A stretch of DNA of 64,000 nt from an uncultured Hellea sp. (GCA_938007935.1 CALLMD010000010.1:1-64000), one strand, 5' to 3'. Shown: positions 7,801 through 16,879, counted from the stretch's first letter. Notes: generated by a model from the sequence alone, not told the origin. Numbers and translations are program-made.

Positions 7801-8703
7801 CTAAGTGATAAATTGAGCAACGTCCCAGCAATACCAATTGTTTCCAGTTACCAGATGAAGAAAGTTTGCACGACCATCTAGTAACTGAATTTCAGATTTC
7901 TCAGAAATTAAAGCTGTCTGCCATTTATCTTTCTCTTTGGCTTTGTTGCCAGTTAGTTTCACCAATGAGATGCGGTTCGTATTTTCTCGATATCCTCCTG
8001 CAGTAAGCACATAAGGATGAAGTACAGCTAAAGCGCTGATACCAGAAAGTTCGGAATTCCAAACTTTCTCTTCTAAATCATTCATTTGCCAAATTGGAAA
8101 GTCAGTATAAGTACAAGACCAAACTTCGTTATCAAAAACATTTAAAGCATAACAATCCGCAATTGACGGTAGAGAAGCGTGTTTTACAAGATCGCCTTCT
8201 ACGTTGAATGCTGCGATTCCAGTGGAACTTGGTGGCCATTTTAAACCAGGATAATCCCAATTATCGTTCCCAAAAACTCCTTCATCAAACCATCCAACCC
8301 AAATTCTATGTTCATCGTCTATTTTGAGATGCTGAATGCCATCGCCCAATTCAATGCATTGCAATTCAACGCCGTTCATATCAAGAATACGCGTTCTTGC
8401 CTTTCCATCAGATCGACAATATGACAGCAACCAACGTCCATCTGAAAATTGGTCAATAATTGGAAATGGGTCCAGTAAATTAAACTCTGGCCCATCATCT
8501 AAATTAATGCCGTCAAAGACCCAAATTTTTGCTTGTGCATTTGCCAAATAGCCTTGGCGCTGTTGTTTGAACCCAGCAATCACATCAATATTCGTACCAA
8601 GAAGAGCTAAACGATTTTCACGTAAGACTGTGCATGATAGAAAATGCCAACCATTTGGCAGGTCAGGTAGTTGAATTGCAATCGGTTCTGGAAAATCACT
8701 CAT
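7801..8703 (-). CDS. hypothetical protein, possible beta-propeller
   Basis: A 300-residue soluble protein of unrecognised family. It has no signal peptide or membrane segment, but is rich in Trp, Asp, Asn and Gly. It contains repeated stretches such as IWVFDG, HRIWVGWFDEGVFG and NWYCWDV that look like short beta-strands of a propeller. Base composition is lower in G+C than in the neighbouring rsmB and carboxylesterase genes. Together with the scar upstream, this suggests the segment arrived by transfer. The ATG at 8703 gives a sensible N-terminus. Confidence 0.6.
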   Translation of the reverse strand: MSDFPEPIAIQLPDLPNGWHFLSCTVLRENRLALLGTNIDVIAGFKQQRQGYLANAQAKIWVFDGINLDDGPEFNLLDPFPIIDQFSDGRWLLSYCRSDGKARTRILDMNGVELQCIELGDGIQHLKIDDEHRIWVGWFDEGVFGNDNWDYPGLKWPPSSTGIAAFNVEGDLVKHASLPSIADCYALNVFDNEVWSCTYTDFPIWQMNDLEEKVWNSELSGISALAVLHPYVLTAGGYRENTNRISLVKLTGNKAKEKDKWQTALISEKSEIQLLDGRANFLHLVTGNNWYCWDVAQFIT

Positions 8704-8833
8704 GAATGAGTGTTAAATAATTTTTTGGATTGTTGAAAGACCGTCTTTTTGATGATTGACGCCCGCCTGTGGGGAATTTCCAGCAATAACGCGAACTCCC
8801 TTCTTCGAGCGATGAAAGCCTCATCAATAACGC

Positions 8834-10540
8834 CTACCCGCATCCCTCAACCTCTGCCATTATAGTTTCGAGTTCCGGTGTCCACTCAATCAAGCCCTTT
8901 GCGATTTCGCAGCGCTGCTGGCTTGATAAGCGGGGGTCGGATTTTAGGTCGGCAAGCAATGCGCCGAAATTATCAAGCCCGCTTTGTACCTTTAGGCCGC
9001 CATCATTTTCGCTATCAAAGAGCATTATCTTGGCATCTGTTCCAAAGTCTGGCCATGTGGGATCGCCCTGTGATTGGGGGACGCCTGTGCGAGCGAAATT
9101 GGCCCAGTAACGGCCCATGGCGCGGCTGAGTGTTTCGCGCGTATCCATCGTTTTTTTACTAAACATGATTTTATCAGCGTCGCCCAAAAGCTTGAAACGG
9201 TTTAGGACAAAGGGAATTTCAACGGCATGGGCCGCGCCGAGCATTTTAGCAAAATCCATCCAGAGGAATTTTCCGCCCTCATCCCAATCAAAGCGGTAGC
9301 CATAAACGTCGCTATGACCTGCCTTACTCATCAAGGCGAGCGGGCGGTCAACGGAGCGAATTTTCCATACGCGGGTGGAGTAATCAGAGGCGGCGTCATA
9401 AAAATCTTGGTCTTTGGCGACGATAAACTCTCCGAATTTTGTCTCGGTCAGGCGCTCATCAAAAAGATAGAAAAGCTTCATCTCGTCCTTATTGGTGCCG
9501 CTGATAATCGGGACATTGTGAAAGCTCTCTTTGGCGGCGAAAGCGTCGCGGAGCGGGGTTTCAGGCAATGCTACACCGTCGCGGATGATACGGGGCATAT
9601 CCATAAAAGCTTCGGCGTCGGAGGTTTCCAGCTCAAAGGCGGCAAAGATTTCGGCCAAGCTTGCGCTATGAAATTTATCGGGCCCGCCGAGACGCTCTGC
9701 GACTTTAAAAGATGGATTGGGGAGCTCTCCTGTGTCTCCGCGGGCCGCCTCGATTGTGACGCTATCAAAGCTACCAGATTGTATGATGGCGCGGTGAAAC
9801 AGGCCTTCGGCCAGAGGCGAGGCCAAGAGCGAGACAACATTATGCCCGCCAGCGCTTTCGCCAAATATCGTGATATTATCTGGATTACCGCCAAAGCTGG
9901 CCGCATTTTCGCGCGTCCATTTAAGCGCGGCGATTAAATCCAATATACCAAAATTCGCGCTTTTATCTTCAAACGTCTTGGCACTCTCGACGAGGGCGGG
10001 ATGGGAAAACCAGCCCAGCGGGCCGAGGCGGTATTGAACCGAGATGACAATGACATTCTCATTCACCGCCAGATTTTCCCCGACATACATTTGCGAAGCG
10101 CCAGAGACATTACTGCCACCGTGAATCCAAAACATGACGGGGAGCGCTTTTTGATCCGTATTGGCAGGGGCGTAAATATCAAGGGCGAGGCAATCTTCGG
10201 AGCCTTCTAACTCGCCATTTGTAAAGCTCTCTATCGGCGTAAATGATGTTGCTATTTGCGGGCAAACGGGCGCGAAATTTAGCGCTTCTCTTACGCCCTC
10301 CCAAGCGGGGGCTGGGCGCGGGGCGCGCCATCTATTCTCGCCCGATGTATCTGCGCCGTAAGGTACGCCGCGCCAGACATGGCCGCCATTTTTGGCGGTG
10401 AAGCCTACCAAATGCCCTTGGGCCGTTGTAACGGTGGTTTCTTCGGCTTTGATCGGCACATGAATGTCAGCTTTTCCGCAGCTCGCCGCTAATAAGGTGA
10501 CAGCCGTGAGACAAAAAATGCGTCCTAATTTTTTTTTCAT
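8834..10540 (-). CDS. type B carboxylesterase/lipase family lipoprotein
   Basis: A 568-residue alpha/beta hydrolase of the carboxylesterase type B (PnbA/cholinesterase-like) family. The N-terminus is a signal peptide with a possible lipobox ending at Cys21 (LLAASC), although Ala rather than Leu sits at -3. The oxyanion region is HGGSN at 140-144. The nucleophile lies in FGESAGG at 226-232 (Ser229). The acidic residue is probably in SGTNKDEMK, and the His in GAAHAVEIPFVL. It probably hydrolyses esters in the periplasm or at the outer membrane, with unknown substrate. It is followed on the minus strand by the unrecognised 300-residue protein and preceded by gshB. Confidence 0.9.
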   Translation of the reverse strand: MKKKLGRIFCLTAVTLLAASCGKADIHVPIKAEETTVTTAQGHLVGFTAKNGGHVWRGVPYGADTSGENRWRAPRPAPAWEGVREALNFAPVCPQIATSFTPIESFTNGELEGSEDCLALDIYAPANTDQKALPVMFWIHGGSNVSGASQMYVGENLAVNENVIVISVQYRLGPLGWFSHPALVESAKTFEDKSANFGILDLIAALKWTRENAASFGGNPDNITIFGESAGGHNVVSLLASPLAEGLFHRAIIQSGSFDSVTIEAARGDTGELPNPSFKVAERLGGPDKFHSASLAEIFAAFELETSDAEAFMDMPRIIRDGVALPETPLRDAFAAKESFHNVPIISGTNKDEMKLFYLFDERLTETKFGEFIVAKDQDFYDAASDYSTRVWKIRSVDRPLALMSKAGHSDVYGYRFDWDEGGKFLWMDFAKMLGAAHAVEIPFVLNRFKLLGDADKIMFSKKTMDTRETLSRAMGRYWANFARTGVPQSQGDPTWPDFGTDAKIMLFDSENDGGLKVQSGLDNFGALLADLKSDPRLSSQQRCEIAKGLIEWTPELETIMAEVEGCG

Positions 10541-10556
10541 GCCCCTGACCTATACC

Positions 10557-11501
10557 TTAACTTAGTTTTTTCTCTATTGCGTCCCAAGCCAGCGCCGCCG
10601 CGTCAATGCCGCTAAAGCGTTTAAGTTCCTGCACGCCTGTGGGGCTAGTGATATTGATTTCTGTCATCTTATCGCCAATCACGTCAATGCCGACCAGAAT
10701 CTGGCCGCGCTCTTTAAGCATCGGGCCAATGGCGTCGCAAATCACCATATCCGTCTTGGTGAGCTCAGTCGGCACGGGGGTGCCCCCGACATGCATATTG
10801 GAACGGGTTTCACCCTTAAGCGGGACGCGGTTAATCGCCCCCACCGCAACACCGTCTATGATGATGATACGTTTATCACCTTTGGAGACATCTTTGAGGA
10901 AAGCTTGGGCGATGACAGGCTCGCGCGTGGATTCCATGAACATTTCCATGAGCGAGGAGTAATTACTATCCCCCGCTTTGACGAGAAAGACCCCCGCCCC
11001 GCCATTACCAAAAAGCGGCTTAAGGATGATGTCTTTATGCTTGGCGCGAAAATCGTCAATCGCGGCGCGGTCACGCGTTATCAGTGTCTCTGGCATCAGA
11101 TGGGGATAATCCAGCGGCAGGATTTTCTCGGGGCAAGAGCGCACCCATTCCGGGTCATTGACCACCAAAGTCTCGCCCTTAAGGCGCTCGAGCATATGGG
11201 CCGCTGTGATATAGGCCATATCAAAAGGCGGGTCTTGGCGCATCCAGACCACATCAACATCGGTGGCCAAATCAATTAATTTGCGCTCTTCAAAGCTAAC
11301 ATGATTACCGTATTCGCGGCGCAGTTTCATCGGGCGAACGCGGGCCTGAATTCGTCCTTCATTATAGGCTAGATGCTCGGGAGCATATTCAAACAGCTCG
11401 TAACCGCGCGCGCTGGCCACCTCGGCCAAAGCAAAGGTGGTATCCGCGTCGATATCGACGCTCTCCATCGGGTCCATTTGAAAAGCTACGCGTCGTGTCA
11501 T
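10557..11501 (-). CDS. gshB: glutathione synthase
   Basis: A 314-residue ATP-grasp ligase joining gamma-glutamylcysteine and glycine. It opens with FQMDPMESVDIDADTTFAL, matching the family N-terminus. The ATP-grasp glycine loop is KPLFGNGGAGVFLV near residue 150, and EINITSPTGVQELKRF near 290 is the signature C-terminal metal and substrate segment. The length is normal. It lies 16 bases upstream of the carboxylesterase on the same strand. Nearby lpoA-like, yraN and rsmI genes are its usual alphaproteobacterial neighbours. Confidence 0.95.
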   Translation of the reverse strand: MTRRVAFQMDPMESVDIDADTTFALAEVASARGYELFEYAPEHLAYNEGRIQARVRPMKLRREYGNHVSFEERKLIDLATDVDVVWMRQDPPFDMAYITAAHMLERLKGETLVVNDPEWVRSCPEKILPLDYPHLMPETLITRDRAAIDDFRAKHKDIILKPLFGNGGAGVFLVKAGDSNYSSLMEMFMESTREPVIAQAFLKDVSKGDKRIIIIDGVAVGAINRVPLKGETRSNMHVGGTPVPTELTKTDMVICDAIGPMLKERGQILVGIDVIGDKMTEINITSPTGVQELKRFSGIDAAALAWDAIEKKLS

Positions 11502-11622
11502 GATTATCCTTTAGCACAAAGAGGCTCCGTCCGCTTTTGCCGCATGGCCGCCGCGCTTGCAAGCCTCTTGCGTGTAAGCGCAAATCACATCTATGCTAGG
11601 GTCATAGATAGTGGAGAGCGCG

Positions 11623-11937
11623 ATGATTGTCACAAATATTGAAACCGTCCCTGGGCGGGATATCACCCAACATTTGGGCTTAGTCCAAGGCAATACGGTA
11701 CGCGCCAAACATGTCGGGCGCGATATTATGGCCGGACTTAAAAATATCGTCGGCGGCGAGCTTAAAGGCTATACGGAGCTTCTAACCGATGCCCGCCAAG
11801 AGGCCACGCGCCGCATGGTGGAAGAGGCCGAATCAAAAGGCGCTAACGCCATTATCAATGTGCGCTTTTCTACCAGTTCGATAACGTCTGGCGCGTCCGA
11901 GCTTTATGTTTACGGAACAGCGGTTGTGATTGCCTAA
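11623..11937 (+). CDS. YbjQ/UPF0145 family protein
   Basis: A 104-residue protein of the YbjQ (UPF0145) family, which forms pentameric rings; the function is not established. The start was chosen at ATG 11623 rather than GTG 11611 because family members begin with MIVT and a GGAGAG lies 5-10 bases upstream. Conserved features include the LGLVQGN turn, the DARQEATRRMVEEAESKGANAIINVRF helix-strand and the terminal YGTAVVI. It overlaps the next gene through TAATG, so the two are translationally coupled. Confidence 0.9.
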   Translation: MIVTNIETVPGRDITQHLGLVQGNTVRAKHVGRDIMAGLKNIVGGELKGYTELLTDARQEATRRMVEEAESKGANAIINVRFSTSSITSGASELYVYGTAVVIA

Positions 11938-12380
11938 TGGGCGGACTGCTCACATTTCTTTTTCTGCTTAGCCTTGGCATTATTTTTGGCCGCGCCAATG
12001 AGAAGAGTCATCTTAAACGCCTGAGCGCCGAAGAAGACCAGATGTCCCATATCAAAGTGCTGAGCATAAAGACCTTGCCGCCTAATTTGGCGCAAGGCGG
12101 CGCGCTCGTGCAAGGCAATGTCGTCATCGCCGTTGATTATTTCAAAGTCATCATGTCAACAATACGCATGATTTTTGGCGGACGGCTTAATAGCTATGAG
12201 ACGCTTTTAGACCGCGCGAGACGCGAAGCTATTATCCGCATGCAAAAAGACGCCGAGAGTCTTGGCGCTGACGCGATTTATAATGCCCGCGTTGAATTTA
12301 GCGCTGTGGGGCAGCAGCCTCAAAAAATTGGCGGCGCAGAACTTTTCGCCTATGGCACTGCCGTAAGATTTGAGACTTAG
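11937..12380 (+). CDS. membrane-anchored YbjQ-like protein
   Basis: A 147-residue paralogue of the preceding gene. The first 20 residues form one hydrophobic segment (LLTFLFLLSLGIIFG). A YbjQ-type domain follows, with LVQGNVVI, a DRARREAIIRMQKDAESLGADAI helix and a terminal AYGTAVRF. Its ATG overlaps the stop of the first YbjQ gene (TAATG). The pair therefore gives one soluble and one membrane-tethered subunit, which may assemble together; that is inference. Confidence 0.85.
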   Translation: MGGLLTFLFLLSLGIIFGRANEKSHLKRLSAEEDQMSHIKVLSIKTLPPNLAQGGALVQGNVVIAVDYFKVIMSTIRMIFGGRLNSYETLLDRARREAIIRMQKDAESLGADAIYNARVEFSAVGQQPQKIGGAELFAYGTAVRFET

Positions 12381-12393
12381 ATATGAGACTTAA

Positions 12394-13224
12394 ATGACAC
12401 CTGATTTTACTGTGCAATCTAAGGCAGATAACCTGTCACTATATGGACGGCATTGGCCAGCCCAAAACCCAAAAGCCGTGATGAACCTTATTCACGGTTT
12501 TGGCGAGCATTCGGGTCGATATGCGCATATGGCAAAGCATTTAAACGCCCATGGAATTTCCGTTATGGCTATCGATCTGCGGGGTCATGGCCGCACCGAA
12601 GGTCCGCGCGGGGTCTGCCGTCAATATTCGGATTTCACATCAGATGTGGACGCGCTGTTGGCTCACTCAAAAACACTCTATCCTGATTTACCGCACTTCC
12701 TATTTGGGCATTCTATGGGCGGGGGCCTTGTGCTTCATCATGGCTTAACCCAGAGAGATAGCACAATTGCAGGCTACCTCGTCTCGGCCCCGCTAATTAG
12801 GCCCAAAGACCCCGTCCCTGCGCCCCTGAAAGCTCTTGCCAATGTTTTGCGGCGTATTGTGCCCAATGGCGGCATGCCGAACCCGCTTTCTGGTGATAAA
12901 ATCTCCACCCTGCCCTCTGAGCAAGCCGATTATGAAGCTGACGGACTTAATCATGCTAGGCTGGGCTTTGGCCTAGCCATTGCTATGCTAAGCGCAGGTG
13001 AACAGGTTGAGGCTCAGGCCGCGAGCTGGGATAAGCCGCTTCGTCTCTGGCACGCAAAAGGCGATCAACTCACCGATTTTGCGGCAAGTGAGATCTTTGC
13101 GCAGAAAGCCCAAAACTGTCAATTTACTGCCTTTGAAAATGTCGAACATGAAATGCATAATGATACGAGCCGCGAGGCTGTCTATGCTTTAATGCTCGAT
13201 TTTATGGAGCCTAAAACCACATGA
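12394..13224 (+). CDS. alpha/beta hydrolase, monoacylglycerol lipase-like
   Basis: A 276-residue hydrolase of the serine aminopeptidase S33 / monoglyceride lipase type. Features in order are IHGFGEHSGRYAHMAKHL (33-50, oxyanion region), DLRGHGRTEGPRG (61-73) and the nucleophile in FGHSMGGG (Ser107). The Asp lies in AKGDQLTDF near 225 and the His in VEHEMHND near 253. There is no signal peptide, so it is cytoplasmic or membrane-associated. It begins 13 bases after the YbjQ pair and is followed closely by the ArsC-like gene, giving a likely four-gene operon. Confidence 0.92.
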   Translation: MTPDFTVQSKADNLSLYGRHWPAQNPKAVMNLIHGFGEHSGRYAHMAKHLNAHGISVMAIDLRGHGRTEGPRGVCRQYSDFTSDVDALLAHSKTLYPDLPHFLFGHSMGGGLVLHHGLTQRDSTIAGYLVSAPLIRPKDPVPAPLKALANVLRRIVPNGGMPNPLSGDKISTLPSEQADYEADGLNHARLGFGLAIAMLSAGEQVEAQAASWDKPLRLWHAKGDQLTDFAASEIFAQKAQNCQFTAFENVEHEMHNDTSREAVYALMLDFMEPKTT

Positions 13225-13234
13225 GCCTAAACAT

Positions 13235-13579
13235 ATGAGCCTGACAATTTATCACCTTAAAACTTGCGATACATGCCGCAAAGCTATCAAAGCCGTTCAA
13301 GCGGCAGGACATAGCCCCGCATTAGTCGATGTACGCGCGGACGGCGTGCCCTCAGATAAACTTAAAACGATTGCCAAGGCTGTCGGGTGGGAGCGTTTAC
13401 TTAATACTCGCTCAACAACATGGCGCGGATTAGAGGATACCGAAAAAGCAGATATGAACGAGGCCAAAGCGCTAGCTTTAATGAACGCTCATCCGACCTT
13501 AATAAAAAGGCCCGTGATTGACACGGGCCTTGATATAACTGTCGGCTGGAGCAAAGAGGTCCAAGCCAAATTTAGCTAA
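13235..13579 (+). CDS. ArsC/Spx family (YffB-like) thioredoxin-fold protein
   Basis: A 114-residue thioredoxin-fold protein with the CDTC motif at 11-14 and the conserved LIKRPVI segment near 88-94, matching the YffB/ArsC-like reductase group. Family members are thiol-dependent reductases of uncertain substrate; a true arsenate reductase is unlikely because no ars genes are near. The DNA encoding residues 91-99 also forms the terminator of the convergent lipoprotein gene. Confidence 0.9.
   Translation: MSLTIYHLKTCDTCRKAIKAVQAAGHSPALVDVRADGVPSDKLKTIAKAVGWERLLNTRSTTWRGLEDTEKADMNEAKALALMNAHPTLIKRPVIDTGLDITVGWSKEVQAKFS
13501..13531 (-). terminator. intrinsic terminator inside the ArsC-like gene
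   Basis: A perfect 10-bp inverted repeat, AAGGCCCGTG (13507-13516) and CACGGGCCTT (13522-13531), with a five-base loop. On the minus strand a T-run follows directly. It lies about 50 bases past the minus-strand lipoprotein stop, within the last 25 codons of the convergent ArsC-like gene. Confidence 0.75.
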
Positions 13580-13582
13580 GAT

Positions 13583-14392
13583 TTATCCGCCTGAATATTC
13601 GCCCGTTACCATGCATGTCCCGCCTGGCTGAGCCGTCGTGCCTGCAGGGCAACTAACTGGCAAAGATTCAGTTACAGTAGGCGTCGTTAAAGTGGGCGCG
13701 GTAACACTAGGAGCTGAAACACTCGGCGCTGAGATTATAGCATCAGCAGTCGTTCCAGAACCATAAGATACAAGCGTGCCTGCTTTCTTCGCAGCTTTTT
13801 GCGCGGCCACGGCTTCACCATTTAATTTTGCTAAAAGCACTTTATTTTGTATCGGCGTCATCGCTGATAGCCATGTCGGATCAGGACATCCTACGCGTTC
13901 AGCCGCTGTTTTAAGCGCCACTGTCTTTTCACTGCCACCAACTGTTAGGTCAGGCACAATTTTGTCAACAACGGGCTTCACGCCGTTAAACACGATCTGG
14001 TTTGTTGTACCAGCAACCGCCGTTTCAATGAATGCGCTCCCAATGCCCACACTGGCAATACCGCCACTGGCGGCACCCGCGACAGTACCCATAATAATCG
14101 TTTTAATGATATCTGTACCAAAACCAGGAACTTCTGGCGCGGCTGCAAAGGCTAAAGCATTCATATTAAACTGCGCGCATGTTGGATTGGAAACACTCGA
14201 CCTAATTCTACGTTCCGCAATATTCATGGCGTCTAAGCCTGCATCGGGATCAACTTCTGCGACTTTTGCAGGCGCAATTTTATCTGGCGAAATCCCACCA
14301 AATAGGAGATCTTCAGGCTTTGAAGACAGGGTTGAACAGGCCGATAAAGACACAATAAGGAGTGATGATACAGTTAAAGAAAGAGTTTTCAT
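13583..14392 (-). CDS. lipoprotein with terminal two-Cys module
   Basis: A 269-residue lipoprotein with signal peptide and lipobox LSAC (Cys19). The middle is a Gly/Ala-rich hydrophobic stretch (about 90-125) that could span or associate with a membrane, followed by a helical part. A Ser/Thr/Pro-rich repeat of VSAPSVTAP type comes next. The C-terminus is CPAGTTAQPGGTCM, nearly the same module found three times in the protein at 4863-5747. No known domain was recognised. It is probably an outer-membrane or periplasmic structural protein. Confidence 0.8.
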   Translation of the reverse strand: MKTLSLTVSSLLIVSLSACSTLSSKPEDLLFGGISPDKIAPAKVAEVDPDAGLDAMNIAERRIRSSVSNPTCAQFNMNALAFAAAPEVPGFGTDIIKTIIMGTVAGAASGGIASVGIGSAFIETAVAGTTNQIVFNGVKPVVDKIVPDLTVGGSEKTVALKTAAERVGCPDPTWLSAMTPIQNKVLLAKLNGEAVAAQKAAKKAGTLVSYGSGTTADAIISAPSVSAPSVTAPTLTTPTVTESLPVSCPAGTTAQPGGTCMVTGEYSGG

Positions 14393-14437
14393 GATAACCT
14401 CAATAAAAATTAAGGCTCACCCATTATGGATTTATGG

Positions 14438-14473
14438 TTAACCTAAGCTGAACAATTTCCTTAGCTTAGTTAA
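14438..14473. repeat. inverted repeat between two lipoprotein genes
   Basis: TTAACCTAAGCT (14438-14449) and AGCTTAGTTAA (14463-14473) pair with one bulge around a 13-base loop. It lies just after the stop of the BON lipoprotein on the minus strand. There is no clear T-run, so it could be a weak terminator or a protein-binding site. Confidence 0.4.
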
Positions 14474-14475
14474 GG

Positions 14476-15504
14476 CTATCTGCGGCCCTCTGAGAGCTTA
14501 CGTAAATAGGACACGGGAATTTCTTTGCCTGTTTTCGGGTCGATATAATAAGGCTCGCTCTCTATAATAGAGACTGCTTCGCCTGCTGCGCCTGTTCTGA
14601 ACTTACCCAGCTCTGCATCTGTTGGAAATTCTTTATTGAGCCGGTCACCCATATCTGCAATTTGGGATGGCGCTGTTGGGCCTTGTTCTACAAAAGGAAT
14701 GGGGGCTGATAATGGTGCTGTTGTCACCTTTCCGCTGGGGGCTGGAATAGCGGGCGATGCCTCATATGGAGACGGAATAGCGCTGGAGAGCCCCGCTTGC
14801 GGCGCAGGCGTTAGAAAACTAGGTAAATCACGCTGCTGAACTGGCAAAGACTGAGAGGGCGCAGCTTGATAGGGCATGGCTTGCGATGGTTGTTGCACGC
14901 GCGGTGTTGTAACACTGGCGCTGCGGCTCATTTGACTAATTTTAGACTCAATACCCGCCACTGTTACATAGGAGATAACCTCACGCGCGCCCTTAGTTGA
15001 ACTCGCAATTTGAGCGGCGCGTTCAAGCTCTGCCTGATTACGCGCAACACCCAATAAATAGACTTTCCCATCATGGGTTTCGACGTTTAAGTTCCGCGCT
15101 TTGACATATTTATCAGCCGTCAAGCGGGCGCGTACAGATTTTTCAAGTAGGCCATCTTTAAGATTACGCGTCCTGCTTTGGCGGTCTTTAACAAAAATCT
15201 CATTCCCAACTTGTTCAACGCGCTGGGCTGACCATGCAATACGTTCGGCTTCTATTTTTGTTTTTTGATCTGGAACATTCCCGGTCAGGACAACGATACC
15301 TTCAGCAACTTCAACATCCACGCCTTTGAGCTTAAAATCATAGGCCCGTTTCATCCGCGTTTTAATGACCCGTTCGGCGCTTACATCATTAATTGAGCGT
15401 GCCACATTACGTTCATCGCCTTTTTTGACACCTGCAGATGTCACAGCACAAGCTGAAACCGTCAGCGAGAATAAGACAAGAGGAAGTATGGTTAAGTTTT
15501 TCAT
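14476..15504 (-). CDS. lipoprotein with two BON domains
   Basis: A 342-residue lipoprotein with lipobox VSAC (Cys19). Two BON domains follow at roughly 40-110 and 115-185, each with the IKTRM/VRARL helix, the GxVxLxG strand turn and the closing helix. BON proteins such as OsmY and DolP bind phospholipid and help keep the envelope intact. The remainder is a Pro/Ser/Ala-rich linker and a conserved-looking end (YYIDPKTGKEIPVSYLRKL). It is upstream of the two-Cys lipoprotein on the same strand and close to yraN-rsmI. Confidence 0.9.
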   Translation of the reverse strand: MKNLTILPLVLFSLTVSACAVTSAGVKKGDERNVARSINDVSAERVIKTRMKRAYDFKLKGVDVEVAEGIVVLTGNVPDQKTKIEAERIAWSAQRVEQVGNEIFVKDRQSRTRNLKDGLLEKSVRARLTADKYVKARNLNVETHDGKVYLLGVARNQAELERAAQIASSTKGAREVISYVTVAGIESKISQMSRSASVTTPRVQQPSQAMPYQAAPSQSLPVQQRDLPSFLTPAPQAGLSSAIPSPYEASPAIPAPSGKVTTAPLSAPIPFVEQGPTAPSQIADMGDRLNKEFPTDAELGKFRTGAAGEAVSIIESEPYYIDPKTGKEIPVSYLRKLSEGRR

Positions 15505-15567
15505 AATGGGCGTAAGTTACGCCGCAATGCTAAACTAAACGTTACCAAATTCCTAAATGACAGCGCT

Positions 15568-15942
15568 TTAATATGCTCGAAAGGCGTCCTGAATATGGCG
15601 AAGTTTCCAGCGCCCGATCACATGAATAATATCAAATCTAAGCTCATAATTACGAGGCAGCTCCTTACGGCGTTTATTCAAAAAAAGCTCGGCCGCGTTC
15701 ATAATCCGTTGTGAATTTTTAAAACTGACCGTTTCATGCAGGTTTTTGGCGCTTCCGCGTTGTTTGACCTCTGCCATGATAATGGTTTTTCGCTTGAGGG
15801 CGATGATATCAATCTCGCCCAGCTTGGTCTTAAATCTACGCTCTAAAATCCGGTAGCCTTTAAGTCGTAAAATCCAGCAGGCCAAGGTTTCGGCGCGGCG
15901 ACCCGCTTGCTCATAGCTTTGGCGTTCAGATGTCGTTTTCAT
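15568..15942 (-). CDS. YraN family (UPF0102) endonuclease-like protein
   Basis: A 124-residue protein of the UPF0102/YraN family, which has a restriction-endonuclease-like fold. It shows an N-terminal helix (SYEQAGRRAETLACWIL), then LGEIDIIALKRKTIIMAEVKQR with the Asp, Glu and Lys of the PD-(D/E)XK centre. Function in cells is not settled. It overlaps rsmI by four bases, and the pair is a conserved bacterial neighbourhood. Confidence 0.92.
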   Translation of the reverse strand: MKTTSERQSYEQAGRRAETLACWILRLKGYRILERRFKTKLGEIDIIALKRKTIIMAEVKQRGSAKNLHETVSFKNSQRIMNAAELFLNKRRKELPRNYELRFDIIHVIGRWKLRHIQDAFRAY

Positions 15943-16850
15943 TTCAGCTTTAACGCCAGCTGATAAACATCGCGCTTTGCCCAGCCGCTTTGCGCGGCGA
16001 TATCGCTGCTCGCGCGTTTCATACCCGCCTCTGAAATCAAGTCTTTTAATCCCGAGATAACTTCAGCCTCGCTCCACAATCCATCGCCTTGAGGCGGGCC
16101 GACAAGCAAGACGATTTCGCCCTTAGGCGGGGTTTCGCTCACGCTCTCTACAAGCTCGGCCGCAGTGCCATATCGGGCTTCTTCGTATCGCTTGGTGAGT
16201 TCCCGCGTCAGGACAATATCCCGAGGGCCCAAGACGCTTTCAATATCTTTAAGGCAGGCTTTGATACGCGGGCCTGTTTCGAAAAATATCAATGTCGCCT
16301 TTACACGTGATAACGCGTCTAGAGCTGTTTGACGCGCGCCGCTCTTGGGCGGTAAAAATCCCGCAAAGACAAAGCGGTCTGAGGGCAAACCCGATTTCAC
16401 AAGGCCCGCAAGCACGGCTGACGCGCCAGGCAGAGGATAAACTTCTATTTTGGCTTCAATGGCGGCGCGCACCAATTTAAAGCCGGGGTCCGAGACAAGC
16501 GGCGTACCTGCATCAGAGACCAAGGCAAAAGTTTTTCCCGCGCTAAGCTCTTGAATTAATTTAGGCACACGTTTTGCCGCATTATGGTCATGATAGGCGC
16601 TTAGAGGCGTTTTAATGTCATAGCTTTCAAGTAATTTTCGGGTTTGGCGTGTATCTTCGGCTAAAATATGGTCCGCCATATGCAATGTTTCGAGGGCGCG
16701 CAGGGTAATATCCCGAAGATTACCGATAGGCGTGGCAATAACATAAAGCCCGTGCTCCAATTTTTGGGGCTTTAGGGGAATCGACTGCAATTCTTCGCCT
16801 CTTAGGTGTTGCGAAGGGTTTGCGTCGCTTATAGAGTCATCTGGATTCAC
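15939..16850 (-). CDS. rsmI: 16S rRNA (cytidine-1402-2'-O) methyltransferase RsmI
   Basis: A 303-residue SAM-dependent methyltransferase of the tetrapyrrole-methylase fold. It contains LYVIATPIGNLRDITLRAL near 31-49, AEDTRQTRKLL near 80, LVSDAGTPLVSDPGF near 130-144 and PLPGASAVLAGLVKSGLPSDRFVFAGFLP near 159-187, all classic RsmI motifs. It modifies C1402 of 16S rRNA in the decoding centre. It is transcribed away from the LpoA-like gene and overlaps yraN. Confidence 0.96.
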   Translation of the reverse strand: MNPDDSISDANPSQHLRGEELQSIPLKPQKLEHGLYVIATPIGNLRDITLRALETLHMADHILAEDTRQTRKLLESYDIKTPLSAYHDHNAAKRVPKLIQELSAGKTFALVSDAGTPLVSDPGFKLVRAAIEAKIEVYPLPGASAVLAGLVKSGLPSDRFVFAGFLPPKSGARQTALDALSRVKATLIFFETGPRIKACLKDIESVLGPRDIVLTRELTKRYEEARYGTAAELVESVSETPPKGEIVLLVGPPQGDGLWSEAEVISGLKDLISEAGMKRASSDIAAQSGWAKRDVYQLALKLK

Positions 16851-16879
16851 TTCGGGTCCGCATGTTTGAAAGGGCTATT

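Noticed and set aside
9227-9937. A 236-codon plus-strand frame
   Set aside because: It is antisense to the carboxylesterase, which has a clear signal peptide and catalytic motif.
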